35,223 nucleotides of DNA from SVTX01 sp964629615 (GTDB lineage: Bacteria; Bacillota; Clostridia; Oscillospirales; CAG-272), in assembly GCA_964629615.1 (NCBI GenBank), contig CAZVUD010000017.1, positions 1-35,223 on the forward strand, in the 5' to 3' direction. The translations under genes and the position numbers were made by a program. Numbering within the stretch: position 1 is the stretch's first letter; every line of letters starts with the position of its first letter. This document shows, in pieces, positions 18,751-25,697 of the stretch. The notes beneath the pieces were generated by a model. The model saw only the letters and a list, made by a program, of their open reading frames with translations, did no database searches and was not told the DNA's origin.

Positions 18751-18929
18751 ACTAAGTTATTTACAAAACGGTCGAAATTGTAAAAATTTTGTGACATCAA
18801 AAGATAAAAATCACCAAAATAAACACAAGTTTTTAATTTTTCAAGCTTTCGCCAACAAACTCGGAATTGTGTTATTTTAGTCAAAATGACCAAAGCAATA
18901 TATCCCGAAAACATACATTTTCAACGCGC

Positions 18930-19025
18930 AAAATACCCGTTCATTTCAGCCTGAGTGTTAAAATTATAACCCTCGTTATTCTCTTAATATATAATTAAGG
19001 AAAGCTTATTATCAAAAATACCCGT
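18930..19025. repeat. Direct repeat AAAATACCCGT in the long region upstream of the BMC operon
   Basis: The 11-mer AAAATACCCGT occurs at 18930-18940 and again at 19015-19025. Between them lies the dyad CTTAAT-N5-ATTAAG (18983-18999). The whole 18751-19149 stretch is AT-rich and has no gene. It is the only long non-coding region before the BMC operon, so it is a plausible site for an activator. No function can be assigned from sequence alone. Confidence 0.4.
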
Positions 19026-19149
19026 CTGAAGTGCATTTCCGTTAAATAGTTGTCAGCATTTGGTGATATTTTTTTATCAGTTGCACTTTTTTATGAAATA
19101 TGCCAAAAAACCTGGTAATAATTTCGTACACTATTTTTTAAAAAAGCTA

Positions 19150-19178
19150 TTGCAAAAACAGCAATTATTTGTTATAAT
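19150..19178 (+). promoter_or_regulatory. Probable main promoter of the BMC operon
   Basis: TTGCAA (19150-19155), a 17-bp spacer and TATAAT (19173-19178) lie upstream of a leader of about 85 nt and the ackA ribosome site GGAGG (19257-19261). The -35 box deviates from consensus, which would suit activator dependence. Confidence 0.75.
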
Positions 19179-19209
19179 AGATGATGAAGAAGAATAAATT
19201 GGGCTAACT

Positions 19210-19244
19210 GTCGCAAAATAGCCATAAGTGCGCCCTATTTCGAC
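19210..19244 (+). promoter_or_regulatory. Structured 5' leader of the BMC operon
   Basis: GTCG-CA-AAATAG (19210-19221) pairs with CTATTTCGAC (19235-19244) through a 2-nt bulge, closing a 13-nt loop. A GGGC (19201-19204) to GCCC (19232-19235) pairing would compete with it. No U-tract follows, so it is not a terminator. It could be a protein-binding or stabilising element. Confidence 0.4.
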
Positions 19245-19270
19245 TAAACTATGTTTGGAGGAAAAATCCT

Positions 19271-20464
19271 ATGAAGATTCTGGTTATCAATGCCGGAAGC
19301 AGTTCTTTGAAATATCAGCTCTTTGATATGTCAAACAACAGCGTGCTGGCAAGGGGTCTTTGCGAGAAGATCGGACTTTCCGGAGCTATTACGCATAAGC
19401 GTCCCGGCAAGGAAACTTACACACAGGATTTCGCTATGCCCACGCATAACGAGGCTATCGCGCGTGTTATCGAGCTTCTTACTGATTCGGAGCTTGGCGT
19501 TATCGAAAGCGTTGACGAGATCTCTGCTATCGGTCACAGATTTGCTCACGGCGGCAAGATCACAAAATCTACAATTCTCGGCGACGAGGAGCTTAATTAC
19601 ATTGAGTCTATCATTCCGATAAACCCTCTGCACGGTCCGCCCGCGCTCAAGGGTGTAGCCGCATGCAAGGCTATCATGGCTGACAAGCCTCAGATAGGCG
19701 TATTCGATACGTCGTTCTATTCGGGATTTGACAAAAAGGCGTATATGTACGCTCTTCCCTACGAATGGTACGAAAAGTACGGCGTTCGTCGCTACGGCTT
19801 CCACGGTACATCACACCGCTTTGTAAGTGCAAAGGCGTGCGAATACCTCGGTCTTGATTACAACAAGACAAAGATAGTTTCCTGCCACATCGGCTCAGGC
19901 TCGTCCATCACAGCCGTTGACTGCGGAAAGGCTATCGACACATCCCTCGGCTTCACTCCTCAGGAGGGCTTGCCCATGGGTACAAGATGCGGTTCAATCG
20001 ACCCGTCCATCATTCCCTACATCATGGAGCAGACAGGAATGTCCGCATCCGAGATCAATGACATGCTCAACAAGAAGTCAGGTCTGCTCGGAGTTTCAGG
20101 CGTATCCAACGACGCGCGCGACGTTTGGGATGCAGCTGACAAGGGCAACGAGAGAGCACAGCTCGCTATGGACCTTCTCGTTCACAACGCAAAGAAGATC
20201 ATCGGCTCTTACATTGCCGAGATGAACGGAATCGACGTTCTCATCTTCACTGCAGGTCTTGGCGAAAACGACCGCAAGGCACGTGAGCTCATCACTGAAA
20301 ACATGGAATTCTTCGGAATCAAGCTTGATCGCGACGCAAACCTCAACGGTCCTCGCGGAGAAAATCTCGTTATCAGCACACCTGATTCCAAGGTCAAGGT
20401 AGTTGTGATCCCCACAGACGAGGAATTCATGATCGCCTCCGACACATACGAGCTTGTAAAATAA
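19271..20464 (+). CDS. ackA: Acetate/propionate kinase
   Basis: Transfers phosphate from acetyl- or propionyl-phosphate to ADP, giving the ATP yield of the pathway. The 397-aa protein shows the full family pattern: VINAGSSSLKY (residues 4-14), the conserved GHRFAHGG (about 87-94), the DTSFY and YGFHGTSH segments (about 144 and 175-182), and the ATP-binding FTAGLGEN (about 319-326). Length is normal. It has no encapsulation-peptide-like end, so it probably works outside the shell on acyl-phosphate made by PduL. It is the first gene of the BMC operon, with GGAGG 9 nt before the ATG. As no second phosphotransferase partner (pta) is adjacent, its partner is most likely PduL. Confidence 0.96.
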   Translation: MKILVINAGSSSLKYQLFDMSNNSVLARGLCEKIGLSGAITHKRPGKETYTQDFAMPTHNEAIARVIELLTDSELGVIESVDEISAIGHRFAHGGKITKSTILGDEELNYIESIIPINPLHGPPALKGVAACKAIMADKPQIGVFDTSFYSGFDKKAYMYALPYEWYEKYGVRRYGFHGTSHRFVSAKACEYLGLDYNKTKIVSCHIGSGSSITAVDCGKAIDTSLGFTPQEGLPMGTRCGSIDPSIIPYIMEQTGMSASEINDMLNKKSGLLGVSGVSNDARDVWDAADKGNERAQLAMDLLVHNAKKIIGSYIAEMNGIDVLIFTAGLGENDRKARELITENMEFFGIKLDRDANLNGPRGENLVISTPDSKVKVVVIPTDEEFMIASDTYELVK

Positions 20465-20546
20465 GCTTGACATCAAACTGTATTTTAAAAATTATAAAAT
20501 AAATTTTAAAAGAAAAAATTATCATATCTGAAAGGATGAAAAAATC

Positions 20547-21359
20547 ATGGCACAGTCACCTTTTGAAATCAAAAAAGAAATCTGCGACATCGGTAAGAGA
20601 ATTTACGATCACGGTTTCGTAGCAGCAAACGACGGTAACATCTCCGTTAAAGTAGGACCTAACGAATTCTACTGCACACCTACAGGCGTATCCAAGGGTT
20701 ACATGACACCCGATATGATCATCAAGATCGACGCTGAAGGTAACAAGATCGACGGTAGACTCAATCCCTCCTCTGAGATCAAGATGCACATGAGAGTTTA
20801 CAAGGAGCGTCCCGATGCAAACGCTGTCGTTCACGCTCATCCCCCTGTAGCAACAGCTTTCACAGTTGCAGGTGTTGAAATGGATCAGTACATCCTCCCT
20901 GAGGCGATCCTTACTATCGGTAACGTTCCTACATGCGAATACGGTATGCCCTCCACAATGGAGATCCCGGATTCCCTTATGCCTTACATCCAGAAGCACG
21001 ACGCTTTCCTTCTTAAGAACCACGGTGCTCTTACAGTTGGTAACACACTTCTCCGCGCTTGCTTCACAATGGAAGAGGTTGAATTCAACGCAAAGATCAA
21101 CATGTACGCTCGTCAGATCGGCGTAGGTGCAAATGCAAGAATCGATGAGATCTCCTGCTACGACCTTGAAAGACTTATGGAGCTCCGTAAGAAGATGGGT
21201 CTTCCCGGCAAGCACCCCGGATGCAAGTCCTGCCCCAACAAGGGTACTGCTAACTGCAAGTGCAAGGACGGCAACTGCACATGCCACAACGATGCTCCCG
21301 CAGGTGAGGATCTCGTAGCTGACATCACAAAGAAGGTTCTCGCTGCTCTCGGCAAATAA
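20547..21359 (+). CDS. Class II aldolase (L-fuculose/L-rhamnulose-1-phosphate aldolase type) with cysteine-rich linker and C-terminal encapsulation peptide
   Basis: Predicted to split a deoxysugar-1-phosphate into DHAP and lactaldehyde. Residues 1-215 are the class II aldolase fold, with the catalytic or zinc residues Glu77, His96, His98 and His159 in positions matching E. coli FucA (Glu73, His92, His94, His155). Residues 226-246 hold six cysteines spaced C-x2-C-x7-C-x-C-x4-C-x-C. Residues 253-270 form an amphipathic helix (EDLVADITKKVLAALGK) that looks like an encapsulation peptide. Fused aldolases of this kind belong to fucose/rhamnose glycyl radical BMCs such as that of Clostridium phytofermentans. 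Ile codons are almost all ATC, unlike most genes here, suggesting high expression. Whether it prefers fuculose or rhamnulose phosphate cannot be told. Confidence 0.9.
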   Translation: MAQSPFEIKKEICDIGKRIYDHGFVAANDGNISVKVGPNEFYCTPTGVSKGYMTPDMIIKIDAEGNKIDGRLNPSSEIKMHMRVYKERPDANAVVHAHPPVATAFTVAGVEMDQYILPEAILTIGNVPTCEYGMPSTMEIPDSLMPYIQKHDAFLLKNHGALTVGNTLLRACFTMEEVEFNAKINMYARQIGVGANARIDEISCYDLERLMELRKKMGLPGKHPGCKSCPNKGTANCKCKDGNCTCHNDAPAGEDLVADITKKVLAALGK

Positions 21360-21426
21360 TTCGACAGCAAAGCTTCATTATTTACAATAATTGATTCGAA
21401 TTTTTTGAAAGGAGCGTCCGACAGAA

Positions 21427-22893
21427 ATGGTTAACAATCTTACAGAGGCACAGATCAGCGAGATAGTCGCAAAGGTCGTGTCCGCTTACACAAAGCCCGA
21501 TTCGGCTAAGCCCGAGACCGAGGCTAAGGATTGGGATGCTACACAGTATCACGGACGCAAGCTTATAGGCATCTACGCTACCATGGAAGAAGCCATCGCA
21601 GCGGCTAACGAAGGCTATAAGGCTGTTCGCGCTATGAAAGTAGCAGACAGAGAAAAATTGGTTCAGGCAATTCGTGACCTCACAAGAGCAGAGGCGAGAA
21701 ACATGGCTGTTCTCGGCGTTGCCGAAACAAAGATGGGACGCGTTGACCACAAATATGCAAAGCACATACTCGTGGCTGACAAGACTCCCGGAACAGAGGA
21801 TATAGTATCCGAGGTAAAGACAGGTGATAACGGTCTTACGCTCACAGAAATGGCACCCTTCGGTGTTGTCGGAGCTATCACCCCCTCAACTAACCCCTCT
21901 GAAACAGTCATCTGCAACAGTATCGGTATGATAGTTGCCGGAAACGGTGTTGTATTCAACCCCCACCCCGGTGCAATAGCTACATCAAACTATGCAGTTG
22001 ACCTTGTAAACCGCGCGGTATATTCCGCAGGCGGACCTAAAGTATTGGTTGCAAGTGTGGTAAAGCCCACTCTTGACACCGCTAATGTAATGTACAAGCA
22101 CCCCTCCATCCGTCTTCTCGTTTGCACAGGCGGACCCGGAGTTGTTAAATCCGTTCTTTCCTCGGGAAAGAAAGCCATCGGTGCGGGCGCGGGCAATCCC
22201 CCCGTTATCGTTGACGACACGGCAGATATCGAAAAGGCCGCTAAGGACATCATCGACGGTTGCACATTCGACAACAACCTCCCCTGCATCGCAGAAAAGG
22301 AAGTTTTCGTATTTAACAACGTTGCTGACAGACTTATCGCAGGCATGCTCAAAAACGGTTGCTACATGCTCACACGCGAACAGGCTGATGCACTTGCAAA
22401 GGTAGTTCTCGTTGGCAAGGAAGACAAGAACGGCAATATCAAGTACACGGTAAACCGTGACTGCGTCGGACGCGATGCAAGCGTTATACTCGCTAAGATC
22501 GGCATCCACGTAGGTCCCGAGATCCGTTGTGCTATCGCTGAGGTTCCCTTCGAGCATCAGTTCGTTCAGGAGGAGCTTATGATGCCTATACTCGGCATTG
22601 TAAGAGTTAAGGACATTGACGAGGCTATCGACCTTGCAGTAAAGGCAGAGCACGGCAACCGTCACACAGCTCACATGCACTCCAAGAACATCGATAATCT
22701 GACGAGATTTGCAAGAGCTGTTGAAACTACTATCTTCGTAAAGAATGCTCCCTCTTATGCCGGAATCGGCTTTGGAGGCGAGGGTCACACGACATTTACC
22801 ATCGCAGGACCCACAGGCGAGGGCATTACCTCGGCTCGCAGCTTTACAAGAAAGCGCCGTTGCGTTGCAGTTGACAGCTTCAGGATCATCTGA
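21427..22893 (+). CDS. pduP: CoA-acylating propionaldehyde dehydrogenase (PduP/EutE-like)
   Basis: Oxidises propionaldehyde to propionyl-CoA with NAD inside the BMC lumen. The 488-aa enzyme begins with an amphipathic helix (residues 5-22, LTEAQISEIVAKVVSAYT) that matches BMC encapsulation peptides, joined by a short Pro/Lys/Glu linker to the catalytic domain at about residue 36. The catalytic cysteine is Cys287 in NNLPCIAEKE. The TPSTNPSET segment (152-160) is typical of acylating enzymes. A ribosome site (AAAGGAG) precedes the ATG. NADH made here can be used by the next gene's alcohol dehydrogenase, and propionyl-CoA by PduL, so cofactors are recycled within the shell. Confidence 0.94.
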   Translation: MVNNLTEAQISEIVAKVVSAYTKPDSAKPETEAKDWDATQYHGRKLIGIYATMEEAIAAANEGYKAVRAMKVADREKLVQAIRDLTRAEARNMAVLGVAETKMGRVDHKYAKHILVADKTPGTEDIVSEVKTGDNGLTLTEMAPFGVVGAITPSTNPSETVICNSIGMIVAGNGVVFNPHPGAIATSNYAVDLVNRAVYSAGGPKVLVASVVKPTLDTANVMYKHPSIRLLVCTGGPGVVKSVLSSGKKAIGAGAGNPPVIVDDTADIEKAAKDIIDGCTFDNNLPCIAEKEVFVFNNVADRLIAGMLKNGCYMLTREQADALAKVVLVGKEDKNGNIKYTVNRDCVGRDASVILAKIGIHVGPEIRCAIAEVPFEHQFVQEELMMPILGIVRVKDIDEAIDLAVKAEHGNRHTAHMHSKNIDNLTRFARAVETTIFVKNAPSYAGIGFGGEGHTTFTIAGPTGEGITSARSFTRKRRCVAVDSFRII

Positions 22894-22905
22894 TGATCTG
22901 CAGCG

Positions 22906-22929
22906 TGATATAAGTCACATCTTATATCA
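22906..22929 (+). other. Intercistronic hairpin between pduP-like and alcohol dehydrogenase genes
   Basis: A perfect 9-bp stem (TGATATAAG with CTTATATCA) closes a 6-nt loop and starts 12 nt after the pduP stop. No U-tract follows, so it is more likely an mRNA stability or processing element than a terminator. Confidence 0.5.
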
Positions 22930-22961
22930 TTTAAATAATTTGAAAGGATATACAAAGAGAA

Positions 22962-24179
22962 ATGGATATTTCCGCTTCCCAGATCGAAAGCATCGTAAGA
23001 GGCGTGTTGAGCTCCATGGGTAAGGCTCCTGCAAGCAATCAGCCCCTTCCCAAGACTGCACACGTTGCAATGCTTACCGATACAAAGAAAATTGAAGTAC
23101 AGGAGCTCCCTATTCCCGAGCTTGGACCTGACGATATCCTCGTTAAGGTTGAGGGCGCAGGAATATGCGGAACTGACGTTCACGAATGGAAGATGGACCC
23201 GTTTGGTCTTATGCCCGTTATTCTCGGACATGAGGGCACAGGCGAAGTCGTATACCTCGGAAAGAACGTAACTAAGGATACAGCGGGCAAGCCTCTCCAT
23301 GTTGGTGACAAGCTTGTAACATCTGTTATCAGCTGCGGCGACTGCTATGTTTGCCGCATGGTACCCGGAAGAACGAACCTCTGCGACAATCAGGGCGTTT
23401 TCGGACTTATCGGTGACAAGAGAGGTCAGGCTGAAGGCAACCGCGTAAACGGTTGGTTCGCTGATTATATGGTAATTAAGGGCGGTATGGGCGCAACATA
23501 CTTCCAGGTAAACGAGCTCAATCTCAAGCAGAGAATGATCCTTGAGCTTGCTTGCGTATGCGTACATGCTCTTGAAAGAGGTCAGAGCACAGGTCTTCTC
23601 AACTTCGGATCCAAGGTCCTCGTTCAGGGCTGCGGTCCTGTTGGACTTGTTATGATCACTGTTCTCCGCGCTGCCGGAATCAACCACATCATTGCAGTTG
23701 ACGGTAACGAGGACAGACTTAAGGTAGCTCAGAAGATGGGCGCAAAGACGACTATTTGCTTCAAGCGTCCCGATGAGGACACTCTCGACAAGAGAGTTGC
23801 AAAGGTCAAGGAAGTAGCTAACGGCGTAGGCGTTGATTTTGCATTCCAGTGCACAGGCGCTCCCGTTGCAGCAGCTGATATCTACAGCTACATCCGTCGC
23901 GGCGGCGGTATGTGCGAGATGGGCTTCTTCGTAAACAACGGCGACTATCAGGTTAATCCCCACCTTGCAATGTGCAACAAGGAGATCAACATAGTTGGCT
24001 CTTGGGACTACTCTGCAGAGGACTATCCCAAGACAGTAGCATTCCTCAAGCAGTGTGAGGAAATGAACATTCCGATCGAAGAGCTTATCACTCACTCCTT
24101 CCCTCTCGACAAGATGAACGAGGCTATGGAAACAAACGTAGCTCAGAAGGGTATCAAGATCTGCTATATCAACGACTGA
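22962..24179 (+). CDS. Zinc-dependent medium-chain alcohol dehydrogenase with N-terminal encapsulation peptide
   Basis: Predicted to reduce propionaldehyde to propanol, regenerating NAD, or lactaldehyde to 1,2-propanediol. The 405-aa protein starts with a helix (residues 4-20, ISASQIESIVRGVLSSM) like BMC targeting peptides, then a linker and an MDR fold. Catalytic zinc ligands are Cys69, His90 and Glu91 (GHEGTG). A structural zinc lobe is C125, C128, C131 and C141, with a two-residue longer last gap than usual. The Rossmann motif GCGPVG is at 223-228. Most Pdu-type BMCs use an iron-dependent PduQ for this step; none is present in the window, so this zinc enzyme probably replaces it. The exact substrate is an inference. 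Confidence 0.9.
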   Translation: MDISASQIESIVRGVLSSMGKAPASNQPLPKTAHVAMLTDTKKIEVQELPIPELGPDDILVKVEGAGICGTDVHEWKMDPFGLMPVILGHEGTGEVVYLGKNVTKDTAGKPLHVGDKLVTSVISCGDCYVCRMVPGRTNLCDNQGVFGLIGDKRGQAEGNRVNGWFADYMVIKGGMGATYFQVNELNLKQRMILELACVCVHALERGQSTGLLNFGSKVLVQGCGPVGLVMITVLRAAGINHIIAVDGNEDRLKVAQKMGAKTTICFKRPDEDTLDKRVAKVKEVANGVGVDFAFQCTGAPVAAADIYSYIRRGGGMCEMGFFVNNGDYQVNPHLAMCNKEINIVGSWDYSAEDYPKTVAFLKQCEEMNIPIEELITHSFPLDKMNEAMETNVAQKGIKICYIND

Positions 24180-24194
24180 TAAAGAGGTTAAATT

Positions 24195-24536
24195 ATGGCA
24201 GCACTCGGTATGATAGAGGTCTACGGCTACACGACCTCCATAGTAGTTGCTGATGCAGTTGCTAAAGCGGCTGACGTAAAGATCGTAGCCATCGACAAGA
24301 ACAAACCCGCAAACGCAGACAAATGTGCAGTTCCGCTCGTTATGGTCGTTAAGTTTGAGGGAAATGCCGGCGCTGTGAGAGCAGCCCACGATGCTGGTGT
24401 AGAGGAAGCTAAGAAGCGCAACCTCTATATCACGAGCGAGGTCATTGCAGGACTCGATCCTTCGGTTGAATGGTTTGCAAATCTCACCGCAACAGGCAAG
24501 GACAAGCTCAGAAACATGGATATCGTAAACAAGTGA
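24195..24536 (+). CDS. BMC-H shell protein with enlarged pore loop
   Basis: A single-domain hexamer-forming shell protein, 113 aa. The fold-defining MIEVYGYTTSIVVADAVAKA start and GAVRAAHDAG helix fit the family. Compared with the other BMC-H proteins in this operon, the pore segment between strands (about residues 35-46) is about seven residues longer and contains a cysteine (ADKCAVPL) in place of KIGSGL. The C-terminus is also longer (about 90-113) and ends in a charged helix. These differences suggest a specialised facet, perhaps with an altered or metal-binding pore. It is only 15 bp downstream of the alcohol dehydrogenase, with AGAGG before the ATG. Confidence 0.88.
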   Translation: MAALGMIEVYGYTTSIVVADAVAKAADVKIVAIDKNKPANADKCAVPLVMVVKFEGNAGAVRAAHDAGVEEAKKRNLYITSEVIAGLDPSVEWFANLTATGKDKLRNMDIVNK

Positions 24537-24592
24537 TATCCGAAAAAACAATCTTATAAAAAATTTATAACAAATAAAAGGAGAATACTCTC

Positions 24593-24868
24593 ATGAATGA
24601 AGCTCTTGGAATGGTAGAAACCAGAGGACTTGTAGCAGCTATCGAAGCAGCAGATGCTATGGTTAAGGCTGCAAACGTTGAACTTATCGGTTCTGAAAAG
24701 ATCGGTTCCGGTCTCGTAAGCGTAATGGTTAGAGGCGACGTTGGCGCTGTTAAGGCTGCTGTTGAAGCAGGCGGCGCAGCTGCAAGCAGACTCGGCGAAG
24801 TTATTGCTACACACGTTATCCCCAGACCCCACACAGACGTTAACAAGCTTCTTCCCTCCATTAAGTAA
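24593..24868 (+). CDS. BMC-H shell protein (PduA/PduJ-like), copy 1
   Basis: A canonical 91-aa hexameric shell protein that tiles BMC facets. It shows the classic pattern ALGMVETRGLVAAIEAADAM, pore loop KIGSGL (residues 36-41), RGDVGAV (47-53) and the IPRPH turn (76-80). The protein is identical to the gene at 25269 except for the last two residues. At DNA level, codons 2-19 carry ten synonymous differences, while a 125-bp core (24650-24774) is identical to the second copy. AAAGGAG precedes the ATG. As a major facet protein it probably lines the substrate-permeable pores for propanediol. Confidence 0.95.
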   Translation: MNEALGMVETRGLVAAIEAADAMVKAANVELIGSEKIGSGLVSVMVRGDVGAVKAAVEAGGAAASRLGEVIATHVIPRPHTDVNKLLPSIK

Positions 24869-24910
24869 TTTTAAACCCATAAAACTACGAATTAAGCAAA
24901 GGAATCTTAC

Positions 24911-25201
24911 TTGATTATGGAAAATGCTATCGCGTTGCTTGAAGTTCGTGCTATGGTAACTGCCATAGTAGGTCTTGACGCTATGGTCAAGGCGGCGGAC
25001 GTCAAACTTATTCATGTCGAGAAGCGTTTAGGCGGTTGGCTCGTAACAGTTGTTGTTGAAGGCTCCGTTTCCGCTGTGACAGCCGCTCTTGAAGCAGGAA
25101 AGGCTGCCGCAGAAACAGTCGGAAAGGTTATGTGCGCCGAGGTGATCGCGCGCCCGCATCCCGACATCATGAAATTTGTAAAGACCGATCCGGGTGTTTG
25201 A
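24911..25201 (+). CDS. BMC-H shell protein with divergent pore (RLGGWL)
   Basis: A third single-domain shell protein, 94-96 aa. The pattern MENAIALLEVRAMVTAIVGL, SAVTAALEAG and IARPHP matches the family. The pore loop reads RLGGWL where the neighbours have KIGSGL, placing a bulky Trp at or next to the pore. The start is uncertain: TTG at 24911 has the better distance (7 nt) from AAAGGA (24898-24903), whereas ATG at 24917 aligns exactly with the start of the paralogues. It lies between the two near-identical copies. A 10-bp hairpin (25190-25199 with 25204-25213) overlaps its stop codon. Confidence 0.92.
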   Translation: MIMENAIALLEVRAMVTAIVGLDAMVKAADVKLIHVEKRLGGWLVTVVVEGSVSAVTAALEAGKAAAETVGKVMCAEVIARPHPDIMKFVKTDPGV

Positions 25202-25268
25202 TAAAACACTCGGTCGGCAAGATCAAAGGTAAAAAACAAAAAACATATTTTTAAAGGAGATTATACTC

Positions 25269-25544
25269 ATGAACGAAGCACTTGGTATGGTTGAAACAAG
25301 AGGTCTTGTAGCTGCTATTGAGGCTGCAGATGCTATGGTTAAGGCTGCAAACGTTGAACTTATCGGTTCTGAAAAGATCGGTTCCGGTCTCGTAAGCGTA
25401 ATGGTTAGAGGCGACGTTGGCGCTGTTAAGGCTGCTGTTGAAGCAGGCGGTGCTGCTGCAAGCAGACTCGGCGAAGTTATCGCTACACACGTTATCCCCA
25501 GACCTCACACAGACGTTAACAAGCTTCTCCCCTCCCTTAACTGA
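25269..25544 (+). CDS. BMC-H shell protein (PduA/PduJ-like), copy 2
   Basis: A near-duplicate of the gene at 24593: 91 aa, differing only at the last two residues (LN instead of IK). It has the same KIGSGL pore (residues 36-41). The 25326-25450 stretch is identical in DNA to 24650-24774, while both flanks have diverged at synonymous sites. This pattern points to gene conversion or strong recent exchange between copies. Two copies may raise the dose of the main facet protein relative to enzymes. AAAGGAG lies upstream of the ATG. A strong hairpin follows at 25570-25605, before pduL. Confidence 0.95.
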   Translation: MNEALGMVETRGLVAAIEAADAMVKAANVELIGSEKIGSGLVSVMVRGDVGAVKAAVEAGGAAASRLGEVIATHVIPRPHTDVNKLLPSLN

Positions 25545-25569
25545 TAAGTTAAGAGCTTTAAGGAAAAGC

Positions 25570-25605
25570 ATATATCACTGTCAGCCTCGGCTGACAGTGA
25601 TATAT
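25570..25605 (+). other. Long perfect intercistronic hairpin between BMC-H copy 2 and pduL
   Basis: Bases 25570-25586 pair with 25589-25605, giving an almost loopless 17-bp inverted repeat. No U-tract follows. It separates the shell gene cluster from pduL and may protect the 3' end of the shell-protein mRNA or act as a partial block to RNA polymerase or ribonucleases. Confidence 0.7.
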
Positions 25606-25697
25606 CCGAAAATAAAGTAATTTTCGTATGTTCAAAATAAAGCCGTGTGTTTTATTTTCAAGATATGAAAATTACAACAAAGAAAGGTAGAGTCAAA

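Noticed and set aside
20465..20546. Internal promoter between ackA and the aldolase (TTGACA at 20467)
   Set aside because: The only TATAAA-like boxes lie 20 or more bases away; spacing is too long to support a promoter.
20556..21287. Minus-strand open frame opposite the aldolase (and similar ones opposite pduP, pduS and the glycyl radical enzyme)
   Set aside because: All are shadows of well-supported plus-strand genes and have no ribosome site or recognisable motif.
22785..24551. A 588-codon open frame on the minus strand antisense to the alcohol dehydrogenase
   Set aside because: It lies opposite a clear MDR enzyme with zinc and nucleotide motifs; the product is Cys/His/Tyr-rich with no domain. 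It reflects codon bias of the real gene.
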